NCBI GenBank assembly: GCA_029582165.1
Contig: CM055871.1
Span: 29,930,802 to 29,994,801 of the forward strand
DNA length: 64,000 bases
From: Portulaca oleracea
Taxonomy: Eukaryota; Streptophyta; Magnoliopsida; Caryophyllales; Portulacaceae
Reading direction: 5' to 3'
In this document: positions 1-11,732 of the stretch, one piece after another
How positions within the stretch are numbered: the stretch's first letter is position 1
Layout: each line of letters starts with the position of its first letter
Program-made: the position numbers and the translations under genes
Notes under the pieces: model-generated
What the model saw: only the letters and a program-made list of their open reading frames with translations
Told to the model about the DNA's origin: nothing
The model's database searches: none

Positions 1-1211
1 TGCAAGGTGAATGACCATAACGCCCCTAGGTTGCCCAAAGGGCCAAAATACCCTCGGGTTGATCTTCCTTGGATGTGAAAAGATTTAATTGCCCTTGGGT
101 TGGTTCTTCTTCTGTTTGGCGCCCAAAATGGAAGTCGAGCTTGACTTCACTTCGTTATTCATGTCGAGAATTCTCAGGCCCTTTATAAACGACATGAGAA
201 TGGTCTCGTTGATGACCTAAAGCTTCATCTCATGCCCCCAGGTCTACCTTGAGGTGAACACGGCTCCTAATGATGACCAAAAGCTTAGGTTTGTTTATGT
301 TTGTTATGGAATACCCATGTGGACTTCTATAATAGTATCTATCTATAACTCATAGCACTAACCATGCATATATAACCCATATCATTAATCATGGATAACA
401 TATATCACAGACCTAAATAATCATGGATTTCTATAATAATATCTATGGATAACACATACCACTAGCCATGGATGTAGTCAATGTATTGTCATGGATTATC
501 ATGTATTAAGAACTTTTAGAGTGTTGTATTCTATGGATTGAAGCTTTTGATATTATACCATATATAGCTATTACATGTGTTTCATCAACCATCAACTATG
601 AACTAGTGCTTTATTGATTTTTATGTACTTATCCGAACAAATTACATTCTGTTCCAACAACGTTGCTACTGACATATTATTAATTTGTTGATGTCTTCAT
701 CAAGGGTACTCCATAATGAACAAAAACAACCATGTATTACCATACTAATATCTATGGACTACATATATAACGAACCATGGATGCATATATTAAATCCTGC
801 ATGGCGGAATTGAAGAAGAAGAAGAAGAGGAGGAGGAGGGGGAGGAATAGAGAGGAGGAGATGCCTCTATTTCAATTTCCTTCTCAATCTCTCACCATCT
901 TAAACCATAACTCCTCTCATCTCACCACCAGTCTGTCCACCACACAGGCGACCTCTTTCTTCTTCTTCCCTCACCTCACTTCCCTCTCCTTTTTCCAAGT
1001 TTTTAATTTTTTTGGAAGAAAGGAGGACAACTTCTTTCTTTGAGCAGCTAGCTATTAAGAAAAAAAAAATTCATTGAAATATGGCATGCTAACTTAGTGA
1101 TGTACATCCCATTTTTAAATATAAATTATGACTTCAAGGTTTTAGGACCTTTTCTGTCAATTTGGCTTTTGGGCGAGCCAGTGAATTACCTCTGCTTTTT
1201 TAACACCACTA
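1..1211. other. intergenic, degenerate CATGGAT-rich repeats
   Basis: No supported gene. From about 330 to 790 the words CATGGAT, CTATGGAT and ACCATGG recur many times at irregular spacing with ATATA runs, which looks like a decayed tandem repeat. From about 811 to 845 there is a GAA/GGA purine run. The first 300 bases are richer in GC and may be retroelement-derived, but nothing in them can be named. A potential 88-codon reading frame at 777-1043 is low-complexity and not convincing. Confidence 0.4.
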
Positions 1212-1438
1212 AGGGTCTGTCATATTCATGGGTAACTCCCATTTATCAAAATTTACCAGTTTGTGCCTAAATTTACCAAAATTTACCAAACTTAAAAAAA
1301 CAAAAAAATTAATTTTGATACATTGGCGTAAATTTGTCAAACGTTACCAAAATTTATCAAAAGTTACTAAAAATTACCAAAAGTTACCAAAATTTAACTT
1401 TTATCTAACTATTTTTATCTATGAATTTGACATACCCT
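1212..1438. repeat. MITE-like element with TACC-AAATTT subrepeats
   Basis: A 227-bp AT-rich element with matching ends. The left end reads AGGGTCTGTCATATTCATGG, and the reverse complement of the right end reads AGGGTATGTCAAATTCATAG. Inside are many copies of words such as ACCAAAATTTACC and ACCAAAAGTTACC. A related, degraded copy lies at about 15595-15760. No clear target duplication is visible, so the superfamily is left open. It lies about 220 bases upstream of the proteasome gene start. Confidence 0.6.
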
Positions 1439-1657
1439 AAAAATATGGGGTTAGTGAAAAAGTTGAAATGAATTATTTCTGTTTGGGGCTTGTGAAAAAG
1501 GATGTGACTTACTCTCCAAGACACACGAATCTCTCCTTTTCTTCCTGTTTGGGTCTTTATTTCCCATCAGTTGCTCACACTCTCTTGGTTCCAGCTTCAC
1601 CCTTCGAAACTCTCTACGCATTCATCTTCCTTCATTCAGATTTGGTATCACTCTGCT

Positions 1658-4600
1658 ATGTCTGTAAGTCCTCTCTCTCCCCTTGCTTCCTCTGGAAACC
1701 CTAATCCTTCTCCCTAATCTTGTTATCTTAGACGTTTGTTTGTTAATTTGCCTCTTTGGATTTTCGTGGAAATGAGCAGATCTTCGAGTACAATGGGAGT
1801 GCCTTGGTCGCCATGGTGGGCAAGAATTGCTTCGCCATCGCTAGTGATCGTAGATTAGGTGTTCAACTTCAGACAGTTGCCACTGATTTTCAGCGTATTT
1901 CCAAAGTTCATGACCATCTTTTCATCGGTCTCTCTGGTCTTGCCTCTGATGCGCAAACTCTGTACGATTTCTTTCTCTATCGTCTTTGATTTTCTGTTTC
2001 TTCGCCCACATATTTGTATCTTTTTCATGAAGTGAATTCAAAGTTGATGTTTTTGAGGGGTTTGGAATTTTGAAGTTATCAGCGACTTGTGTTTCGGCAC
2101 AAATTGTATCAGCTGAGGGAAGAGAGAGACATGAAGCCAGAAACATTCGCTAACCTCGTCTCTGCAATCCTCTATGAGAAAAGGTTTGCCCCTTTTTCAT
2201 TTATATGCTTAATGTTTTCCTCTATATAGTTTTCTCAAACCCTTTCGGGGAATTTGATAAAAGATGATGAATTGGCCAGATTTGATTGATGAGTTTCATC
2301 TATATTATTAATGTTGTCCTCTGTATAGTTTTGTCAAACCCTTTTGGAGAATTTTATAAAAGATGATTGATTGGCCTGATTTAATTGGCGAGAAAACCTA
2401 AACCCTAGAAATAATTGAAATACAGGAGCATAGGTTATTTGTTTATTTTGGAAGCCTAGGTGATTCTTCAATATTTCACATATCTTAAGAAAAATTGATA
2501 GAAAGATGACTAATTGGCTAGATTTTTGAAGAAATAACTGACAAGTCAGTAAACTTGAAGAGCACCATGTCATTTATTATAGCAACCATGGTGGTAGACT
2601 TGAAGAATCCGGAAATTCTGAGCATAGGCTGTGTTGTAGAATGTGGTTGTTGCAACAACATACATTGTACTTTTGTGCTTGTGATTGACTACTGGTTTTC
2701 TGGTGAAATGGGATGATATGAAATTGTGCCTTTGTGGGTTTCTCATTGCTTTATTTTGACCAAAAGCCTTGGGGTTATGTTGTAGTGATTGATACTTCCT
2801 GAAAAAGTGAATAATTGATATCCCTATATTTCTTTAGGTTTGGCCCATACTTCTGCCAGCCGGTAATTGCTGGATTGGGTGATGATGACAAGCCTTTTAT
2901 ATGCACAATGGACTCAATTGGAGCCAAGTATGTTCTCCTCTTTAATTTCATATGTTCTTTTATTCAGAGACTTATCATGTGACAATCCTGTAATTCTGTT
3001 CCTTGTTTTTCCATATGTTTTTTGTTTTTTGTTTTTCTTGGCTATGCATATATCTCTAGAATGTGAAAGGAGAGATTAAAACGAAGATATCTATCTTGCT
3101 CTTATTTGAGAAATGTTACAGTATCCTCCAAGCTTAATTGGAACTTGTATGTGCTGGCTTAGTTTACAAAGCTCCATGCGCACAAAAGTGCAAAGGCTCC
3201 TAGACCTTAAGGTGCGAGCTTCAATGTAAAAGCATGGGCTTTTTTGACTCTAAAATTGCACTTGTACTAATGCTTAGAAAATATTGCTACAATAAGTTAG
3301 ATATGGTATCAAAGAAGTGCTAAGACATCGTTAATAACTATAAAAATTACCACATGCTTTGCATTCTTTTGGACTCAAGGGGATAGACGGAGGGATAAAG
3401 GAGACACACACTGATAGAGGTAAAAGGGCAACAGAAATTTTGCAAAAATATAGAAAACCACAAAAATAAGAGGGGTTGATCTCTCGGTAAGACGAAACTT
3501 TAGGAAGATTGTTTTAAATATCAAAAAGAACCTAGCACGGTGCAACAGTATGGGCGTTGGGCTTTTGAGTAAAAAGCGTGCCATGGGTGCTATTTTAAAC
3601 CAAATGTTTTTGTTTTCTTCTTACCCTTGTAGCATAAGACCTTGCCTTTGTTATCTTATCGGTACTTTGCTATTCTTGATGTGAAGTTAGTTGTCTTATC
3701 TCCTTAGTAAATTGTAAGTATTGAACCTTTTGACTATTATGGTCATTTTTTGAATATTTATCATGTTGATATATTGAGTAAAATTTTTTTAGAACACAAA
3801 ACACCTCTGGAACTGCATTTAGGTTCAAGATTGTTGTTCATTTATTTATTTATTGAGGGGTGATTTTTACTGCACTTTGCCCATGATTTTGCTGAATACA
3901 ATTGTTGAGAAGTGGCATTGTTTTTTATAGATTCATAGTATGGGCATTATCTGTTGCTGTATTTTGGGAATTGTTTAGTGTCTTGACGTTGCCTTATGAC
4001 CTGAATGGCTAAACCTCATGTTTGAGTAATCTTTGTGGATGTTTAAGCCATCTTTAAATTTAAAATAACATCAATGATGCAGAACTTCGGTGCCCATGGG
4101 ATGGATTCTTGATATTTTGCTCTTTCAATTTTTCAACTGAACATTATATCCCTTTGGCTAAGTTTGCTGCATGAGATGCTGCAAGGCTTAAAATGTTGTT
4201 CTAGAGAAACAGGTTACTATCTTCTCTTTAGGACTTCAATAGTCCTGTCGTTTCTGTTGTCTCAAATTAAACATGTAGGTATCCCGCATGGATGTTATGC
4301 AGCATGCATCATTGTATAAGTTGAAGATGTGAATGTATAGCTTGAAGTACTGGGTTGTTTGGGACATGAGGCCTGGTTTGAGTTTTTTGGCGTCTAGGTT
4401 AAAATGTCATGGCCAGGGAGACTGGTTGTTCAATGCTTGCAGATGGTACCTATTGCTTTTAATATGATGCATATCAAACCTTTCGGTTCACATTTTGGCC
4501 TCTGAGGGGTCAAACAAATTTAGTATGAGGGAAGTTCCTTAAGCATTGGTGGAAATTTGTTACCATGCCTATTCAGCAAATGTAACTGGCAACCTGACAA

Positions 4601-6736
4601 CCCTGTCTTGGCCCTTCCAATCTGATATATTTTCATCTGCCTGTATGTATCAAACTATCAATATTGATTCCTAGGGAAGTTGTAGGTTGGAGTTGCTTGG
4701 AAGAACTTTACCATTTGCCTGATAGGAACCTCGAGCATTGCCATTAGTAGTGAAGTTTTAATATTTTAGAGCATCATGTCTATGCCTGTTGAACCATTTT
4801 GGCCTTAGGATCCATGCTATACTTTCTTTTTCTTTGTCCAGGAGTCAACTCAAGTATAAGGTTCAGATTTTCTGACATCTATCCATGACTCGTATGTCTG
4901 AATATAAATAGAACGTTTTAATCTATTAAATAGTATATTCTAAATCCTTTCTCTCTTCTTCTTTAAGAGATGAAGGCCAAAGGATTGTCTAAGTGTTCTG
5001 TAATTTGTTGGGATTCTTTCTTAAGATGAACTATAATATGACTATCTGCTACATACTGGACACTAACCAACATATCTGTTTGCACTTTAAAGTACTTAAA
5101 TATGTTACAATTATAATTAACAGTGCACACTGTCTTTAGCAGCTGAACTTCTCAGTTGCTAGGGTTTCTTGTGTTATTTCCCTTTAGTATCCTAGATTTT
5201 AAGCTTCTACTTTCTCAGGCATGCTTGAAATTTAATTTGCATTTCTATTACCACCCAGTGGAGAATGAGGGGGAAGCAAAATGTTGTCATAAGCTAGATT
5301 ATATTTCAAATGAAATGCAGGGAGCTTGCAAAAGATTTTGTTGTTGCTGGGACAGCTTCTGAATCTCTGTATGGTGCATGTGAGGCTATGTACAAGCCTG
5401 ACCTGGTTAGTTCTTTCCTCTGTTTGGTTCTCTTGGATTTTTTCTGTTTTACTACTGTGCTTAGGGCATCAGTATTGACTTTATGTTGCTCTCATGCTGT
5501 GTCTTCTACATTGTAATTTTAGCATTTGGAAGGGCAGTGCTTTGTTGGTTACATATGCCATGTGAAACTGTTTTTTTTTTTTTTTTTTTTTTTTTGTTTT
5601 GGGGTTGTAAATTTTCTACTGACTGCTAATTCATGCTGATTGGCTTGTTTCTTGAGTACTCAAATTGGGCCTTCGACGGAGAAACAATTTAAAGTTGCCC
5701 TTGGTGACATTCCTTTAACATTTTATTTGACTTAGCACAAGGCTACCAAAGTTACCCACAAGGTATTCTGACTTTGAGAACTCAAAAAATTAAAAAAAAA
5801 AAAAGAAAAGTACTCCGGTGCATCAAGAATTGGTGTCAAATCAAACAATAAGGCTTTGCTACCAGCAGAAATTGATGTTGATTTGTTTTATAATGCAGGA
5901 GCCTGAGGAATTATTTGAGACGGTCTCCCAGGCTTTAATTGCATCAGTTGACAGGGATTGTTTGAGTGGTTGGGGAGGACACGTCTATCTTGTGTAAGTT
6001 GAATTTCTTCCAATCCAGACTTCAATTGTTGCTATTTCCTTGCCATTGAGTTGGGAATGCTGTTGAAGAGGTTGTTAGACGTGGTTTTAAAATTGTATTT
6101 ATACCCACAACATGCACAATAAGTTCAGCTAGGATATGTGATGTGTATATTTTCTTACTCGCACCAAGCATACGCTTTAGATTATTTGTAGATGTATTGT
6201 TTAGAAGGCCAGACCAACTTGGACTAGCTGACAAGGATAATCTTTGTTTTTTGCCCTCATGTAGAGGGTTGCTGGTCCTTTTGTTATGTGGATAAACTTT
6301 CCTAAAATGAATGCCATGGTGAAGTTCTTGTAGCATATAGGATCTATCGTGTATGCCTTCCTCTTCCTCCTATTATTTTAGGGTTTTGCTCTCATTTCCT
6401 ATGGCAGTAGCTCATTAGTTTGCATGTTGCAGGCCTTAAACTATATGTTAGTGCTTGTGGTTCTTCTGCCATCATAATAATATGCTGTGCATCTGCCTCT
6501 TTTTTTTACGGGACTTTTGGCAATATATCCTAAAATATTTTGGTCAGGGTAGATCAGGGAGTTTTAAGTGGTCTGCTCATATATTCAGTTCACTAGTCAT
6601 AAATTACCTTTCACATGACTTGGTTTTATTGTCGTTAACCTCTTTCTCATTCTCTTTCCCTTTCCTGGGTTTGTTTGTTTGTTTCAGTACACCAACCGAG
6701 ATCAAGGAGAGGGTCTTGAAGGGCAGAATGGATTAA
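1658..6736 (+). CDS. PBC1: 20S proteasome subunit beta type-3
   Basis: Seven exons join in frame: 1658-1663, 1780-1961, 2076-2183, 2838-2927, 5321-5405, 5899-5993 and 6688-6736. All introns are GT-AG. The total is 615 nt, or 204 residues plus stop, the usual family length. Exon 1 encodes only Met-Ser, and the protein opens MSIFEYNGSALVAMVGKNCF. Other family stretches include ASDRRLGVQLQT, the DRDCLSGWGGHVY block and the C-terminal LKGRMD. Beta-3 is a non-catalytic subunit of the 20S core beta ring (nucleus and cytosol). It has no propeptide and no N-terminal threonine nucleophile, so it acts structurally between beta-2 and beta-4. The start was chosen because this ATG is the only one that gives the family N-terminus through the first splice. 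Intron 4 is long (2.4 kb), and intron 5 carries a poly-T tract of about 27 bases (5571-5597). The gene appears intact. Confidence 0.96.
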
Positions 6737-7786
6737 AACTTGTGTTTTAGTGCTGAAAACATGGAGGTGGTCGCTTTTGGCTTGTTGCCGTAGTTGTCTG
6801 AAAGATTGATCTACTTTAAATGTAGGCTGGCTTCAATGGTTGGAACTGTTTGGCTTACAGGTGAAATTGGAGTGTTTGTAGTTGGTTCTGGATTCTTGGA
6901 CTTGGGAATGCATTTTATTAATGAGTCCATTGTTACTTTATCATTTGATGTTTCGCTCATGCTTCCAGTTGCGCATACAACTAATTGCTTTCATGCGGGG
7001 GTTGTCAAAAGTTTAGGTTGTGGTCATTTTGGGTTCGGACAAGTTGTAAATCAGACAAAAAGTTGACATTTGAGACTTGGTTCTTTCGCATGTTTTTTGA
7101 GTTGCACAATTTGGAAAACCTAAATTTGGTCAATAGGAAAAAGGTAATTGGATTTAAATAATATGAACTTTGGCCTATAATAGACTTAAATATGAATTTT
7201 AGATTTGTTTCTCAGTAATCTGAATTTTAACACTCTTGGATCCCAGTAGCATGACACCAAGTTAAGCGAATAATACTTGGTGGTGGGATTCGAAGTTTTG
7301 TGTTAGTCTTGGGCTGGTTTTGGTGGTGTTCAAGGTGGTGTGTGTATTAGTTGTTATTCATTTAACTCAGTGTCGTGCTACTGGAATGCAAGAGGGTTAA
7401 AGTTCATATTATGGAAACGTAAATATAAAGTTCAAATTTTCGATCAAATCGGTCGAAGTCAAACACCAAATGAAAAATTCATGACCATACCCAAATTTTT
7501 CTGTGTCGGACTAAACTGATTCACATTAGACAATTTTTTAATAACCCTACCTAGAATTCATTAGACTTTGCCTACTGCCTAGTGAAACCTATTTAATCTT
7601 GTTAAAATATGTACGATTAAACTTGGCACAAAAACACCAAACACCTTGGGGTCATCAGATCCAGCCCAATAGCAACCTGTGTTAGAGGAGAGGATCAATA
7701 GGTCAATTGGTTGGACTATTTGGATCACAATCATTACATTAGAATTTAGACTGATTCATCCGTTCATTTGTTGAACTAGGTTAAGC
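6737..7786. other. proteasome gene 3' UTR and downstream spacer
   Basis: The first few hundred bases after the TAA stop are GT-rich and probably hold the 3' untranslated region and polyadenylation site. The exact end cannot be read. The remainder is AT-rich with no coding signal. A 90-codon frame at 6794-7066 has no recognisable domain and is probably UTR. Confidence 0.4.
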
Positions 7787-8030
7787 TGGGGGTATTTGAA
7801 AATAACTTTAACCCGAGGGAAATGGTTAATTTTCTTAGGTTGACTTATTTTTCCCATGTTTGAATGTGGATTGACCTTGAGAAAAATTTCATGGTGGGCT
7901 CACCATTTTCTCCATTTTCCTAGGGAAAATTTCCCTTAGGAGGGTTAAGAGAAAATTTTCCCATGGAAAACTTTCCATGGAATATTTTCCCCAGGAAAAA
8001 TTTCCCCAAAGTTCCTACCAAACTCTCCCT
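7787..8030. repeat. Tourist-like MITE, degraded copy
   Basis: Shares most of its length with the better-preserved element at 51564-51803. Both carry the words TTGACTTATTTTTCCCATG (or a variant), GGGAAA/TTTCCC blocks, and the right end CTACCAAACnCTCCCT. Both are rich in self-complementary AAATTTTCCC words. The left end is diverged here (GGGGTATTTG instead of GGGTGTGTTTGG), so the left border is approximate and no TSD is claimed. Confidence 0.6.
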
Positions 8031-8179
8031 TATTGAATCACTTTTGGGACAAAAATGATTGTTTAGGAAATGCTAGCTATTTTGACTTATCAATCACCTG
8101 TTTAAGATGTTGGGTGAATGGCCTTTTGCAATAGCCTTTTGCCTCCATAAACCATTTTTCAATAGATTGAACTTACTAG

Positions 8180-9102
8180 GTTTTTTTTTATTTTTTATTG
8201 AAAACCGAAAGAGGCTAAAGAGACAGCAATAACACTGCGAAAAACGCAGAGGAAAGTACAATAACCAATAAGAAGGTACACGACCAAACCAAAGACAAAC
8301 AACACAAATAAAAAACAAAATCAACATTTTCGATCTCTTCGCCAATTCACCAAAAGCCGCTTCTTAACAGTCACATGGCCCCCACAAATGAAGCTCGAAC
8401 CACAACCAACCTTAGCTACTCTGCGCGCCATGTCCACCAGATGAACCTGAGGACGCTCTGATGATTCAATTTGCAAGTTCGTAGTTTATCCTTCCTTCTG
8501 ACAAGTTCTTTAGAACGAGTTGTTTTAGAGCGAACCCTAAACGACGTTCTACTTACCAATCTCCACTTTGAGTTCCACAATAAGTTCACATTCTTCTTAT
8601 TCTGACTCTTGACTTTGAAAGCCTTACGATTAAAGTCCTCCACATCAAGAGGTGAAGAACAAACCATCTCATCAACAACATTGTCAATAGGGTCACTAAC
8701 AGTGCGCTCACTATCATAAAAGACTAATTTCGGAGCACCAATGTTACCACCGGCCGTACGGTCCCTCAAGAGGGCATCTTTATAAGGAGACCTAACAACA
8801 TTACGGACAATCGTAGGTAGAGGATCAGAAAGGATAACTGAACCAACAGAAGCAGAAGAAACCACACGATCATCTTCAACAATCTTCACACTAACCTGTT
8901 TATCTTTAGGAACCCAAATCCACTTTTCAGAGCCCCTCCTAGAAAGATGGTCAGACCCTTGTTTCTTGCAAAATTTTGCCCAATCAACAGCCAAAGCGAA
9001 ATCTCTACAAGTCCAACGATTCAAAGCAAGGATAGCACTAGAACCAGTTTTTTATCATTGAAGCGAACAAAACCATACCTCTTACCATTACGCCCCACCT
9101 TG
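8180..9102 (-). mobile_element. 5'-truncated LINE with RRM-type ORF1 and poly(A), no ORF2
   Basis: On the minus strand a reading frame contains the RNP-1-like string KRYGFVRF, coded at about 9050-9075 just upstream of a 202-codon open frame (9024-8416). Non-coding sequence follows and ends in an A-rich tail (about 8180-8200 on the + strand as poly-T), as in LINE 3' ends. TTACTAG flanks both sides (8173-8179 and 9103-9109), consistent with a short LINE target duplication. The coding part resembles plant LINE ORF1 proteins with an RNA-recognition motif, and only the end of the RRM remains. The 202-residue frame has a basic C-terminal region. No endonuclease or reverse transcriptase lies between ORF1 and the tail, which is unusual. 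The 7-base duplication could be chance. Confidence 0.55.
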
Positions 9103-9594
9103 TTACTAGCTTATTGCAAATGATTCTCTAGTTTAAGCATGTCAATGACAAAAATAACCCCACCTTAAACCACAATGGTACCTTGCTAATGCTTTTAGAA
9201 CATCAATATACTCTTATTTTGCACCTCCTAGCTTATGGTTTCTCACTTTCTCTCTCTACCCATACCAAATAAAACTACAATGAATTTTTATATTGTAAAC
9301 ACAAATAAAAATTATGAAATGCAAGAAAAAAAATAAGATGTTATAGTATTTTCTAAAAAAACAAAACAAGTTTTATGAACTAGTGAAAAGCATACCATAA
9401 AAGTTTTAGTTCAACAATATACATAACTATAATTTAGAAATAAAATCATATGCAAATAATAATAATAATATGGTCATCACATACAAGAAGTTTTATCAAG
9501 AAACTATAATAAAACATGCAATAAAATTACTTATTATGAATTATAATTAAAAGTTAAAAAGATTTATGGTTTTAGACTTTTAGTTGGTGTCTTA
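9103..9594. other. AT-rich spacer
   Basis: Strongly AT-rich, with a short AATAAT run near 9455. I see no gene, RNA or recognisable element. Confidence 0.4.
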
Positions 9595-9603
9595 TTTATG
9601 AAA

Positions 9604-10143
9604 GGAAAATTGGATTCTAATAATCCTTACTTTCGACTTTTGTATGTTAATGGTTTCAACTTCTTTTTTTTGTATTCTGTTGGTCCTAAAAACCAAAAAA
9701 AAAAATGTATTCTAGTGATACTAAATCTACATCCACACTTTTTTTCATTTCCGCCCATATTGTTTTTATTTATTTTATTTTTTTCATCCCTGACCTAAAA
9801 AAAGTTATGAAGTATAGTTACTAAAAAAATTTAAATTATTTTTTTGAAAATTCAAGTCATTATTATGATTTTAAAGGAATAAAAGTGAAAAATCGAAAAC
9901 AGAACGTAATTTTTGTTTGGGACAAACGTTGTAAATTCACTAAAAATCGTGAGGAAATGTTGTACTAAGTTTTGAATTAAATGCAAGTCAAAATCTATGA
10001 TATGTAGGGTAAACACTTGGTTGTGTGCCACCAGAATATAATTTGTATTTTTATGGACCATTAGAATAAAAAAACAAAGTAAGATCAGTTATTGAATTGG
10101 CATACAAAACCTCAAAGTAGGGATTATTAAAATCCAATTTTTC
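9604..10143. mobile_element. Mutator-like foldback MITE, copy 1
   Basis: A 540-bp element flanked by a perfect 9-bp direct repeat TTTATGAAA (9595-9603 and 10144-10152). The left terminus reads GGAAAATTGGATTCTAATAA, and the right terminus is its inverted counterpart (CCAATTTTTC at the end). Nine-base TSDs with long terminal inverted repeats are the signature of Mutator-like elements. A second copy lies at 32682-33210, and both share internal words such as ATTATTATGATTTT and ACTAAGTTTTGAAT. No transposase is encoded, so it is non-autonomous. Confidence 0.85.
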
Positions 10144-10152
10144 TTTATGAAA

Positions 10153-11732
10153 AGCCTTAGGTGAATTGATTCGAAACAAAACTATACGAATAAGAAATCA
10201 ATACTATATAAAAATTCTAAGAAAATCAAATTTTCTGAATGAAATTCATTTGTAAAATTTTGACAAAATAATTATTTTTCAAAATATTAAATAAATCCTA
10301 AATACCAATCATATTAAATTAAAACTAGTTTAGATGAAGAGCACATATAATTTTACTAATTATTTATTAAAAAGTAGCTAAATTAATGGAGTGTGTGGGA
10401 AGTAGAGATTGAGGCTTTGCTGTTGAATCATCATCATAATACCCAAATACAATCATGCGCCTAGGCTCGCTCAAAATTCCCAAGGCCTTCAATTGGCACG
10501 ATCATGCGCCCCTATGGCACAAATGTGCGCTCTATTGCACTTCATTTTCTCATTCTTTTCTCTTTGTCTTCATACCCAAGCTTGAAGCCGACACCGTAAC
10601 ACCGATATGGATGAAAGGCTAATGTCACACCCATTACTCAAGGGCCTCCTTGCCAAGACAAACACCTGATATCGAAACGAATTGCACCCAAGCTCCTAAC
10701 CTTCGAAGCCCTCCTTGCTTGGCTGAGTAAGGTAGAGAAGGGGCCCGAGACCTCTCCAATTTACCAACTACTTTTTTTCATTAACAGCCAATTTAAACAG
10801 CTGGTCAACACAACTAATTTAAACAACAGGTCAAAACTATTTACTAAACATGTTCATGATATAGTTGGCAAAGAAAATTCTTATAGCCCAAACACCAAAT
10901 GATATATATAGTATACTTGTACCCGTAGTCCTCAAAAGTCGGACCATTCCATGCAATGCATGGTTCCATGGCTGTTACATACTGAGATTGGTGACCTAGT
11001 TTGCATTATCTCCGCCCCCATCTCTCTGTTAGACATGTTTGCCTTTGTTTTTTTCTCTTTTTGGGTTTATGCAAAAAGAAGGTTCGACCCAGTAATCGAG
11101 TTGTCGTGTTTGGATGGCTTGTGGCGGTTTAATGGGTTGGGTTAGTTGGTGTACCACCCAAACCGGTCTGCCCACAGGCCACTTGTTGCCACTCGGTTCA
11201 TATATAACAACGCGACCTCCTCTCCATATTGGAAAAGGGTAAAAGAAAAAAGAGGGCAATGGACAATGGCACTCTCAAGCATTAGCCGTTTCTTCAAAAT
11301 ATAAGATTGTAGTCCCTTCATTCCATATTAATTATCACTTAATTAACTGTTACAGACTCTTATTTCTATCTTTAATTGATAATTTCTTATATAATATTTA
11401 ATTAGCATACTTTTAGGATAATTTTTTTATTACAAATATAATTAAAGTAATTTTATATATTAAAAAGAATTATGATCAAAATTTCTGAAATTTAACTACA
11501 TTTTTTAAAAATGACAATTAATATGGAAAGGAAAGATTAAATTAATTGTGCACAAACGTTAAAAGAGTAACCAGATTTCAAACTTTTGGAAGTAGAAGTA
11601 AAAGCCAACTTCCATATGTGATTAAAATCTGCCTTTGTATAAACTAAGATCCCCTTTTCCATGTAAAAAAATGGAGCAACTTAACAAGATCTAACTCTGA
11701 ATTCTCCACGCTTAAATCTTATATGAGACTAA
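10153..11732. other. spacer upstream of membrane-protein gene
   Basis: AT-rich overall, with a GC-richer patch around 10440-10760 that has no convincing coding frame. A TATA-like sequence, GTATAAACT, lies near 11637, about 95 bases upstream of the next ATG, and could be the core promoter of the gene at 11733. Another TATATAA lies near 11200. Nothing else is recognised. Confidence 0.35.

Noticed and set aside
777..1043. 88-codon frame
   Set aside because: Made of a GAA/GGA run followed by C/T-rich sequence. Low complexity and no family.
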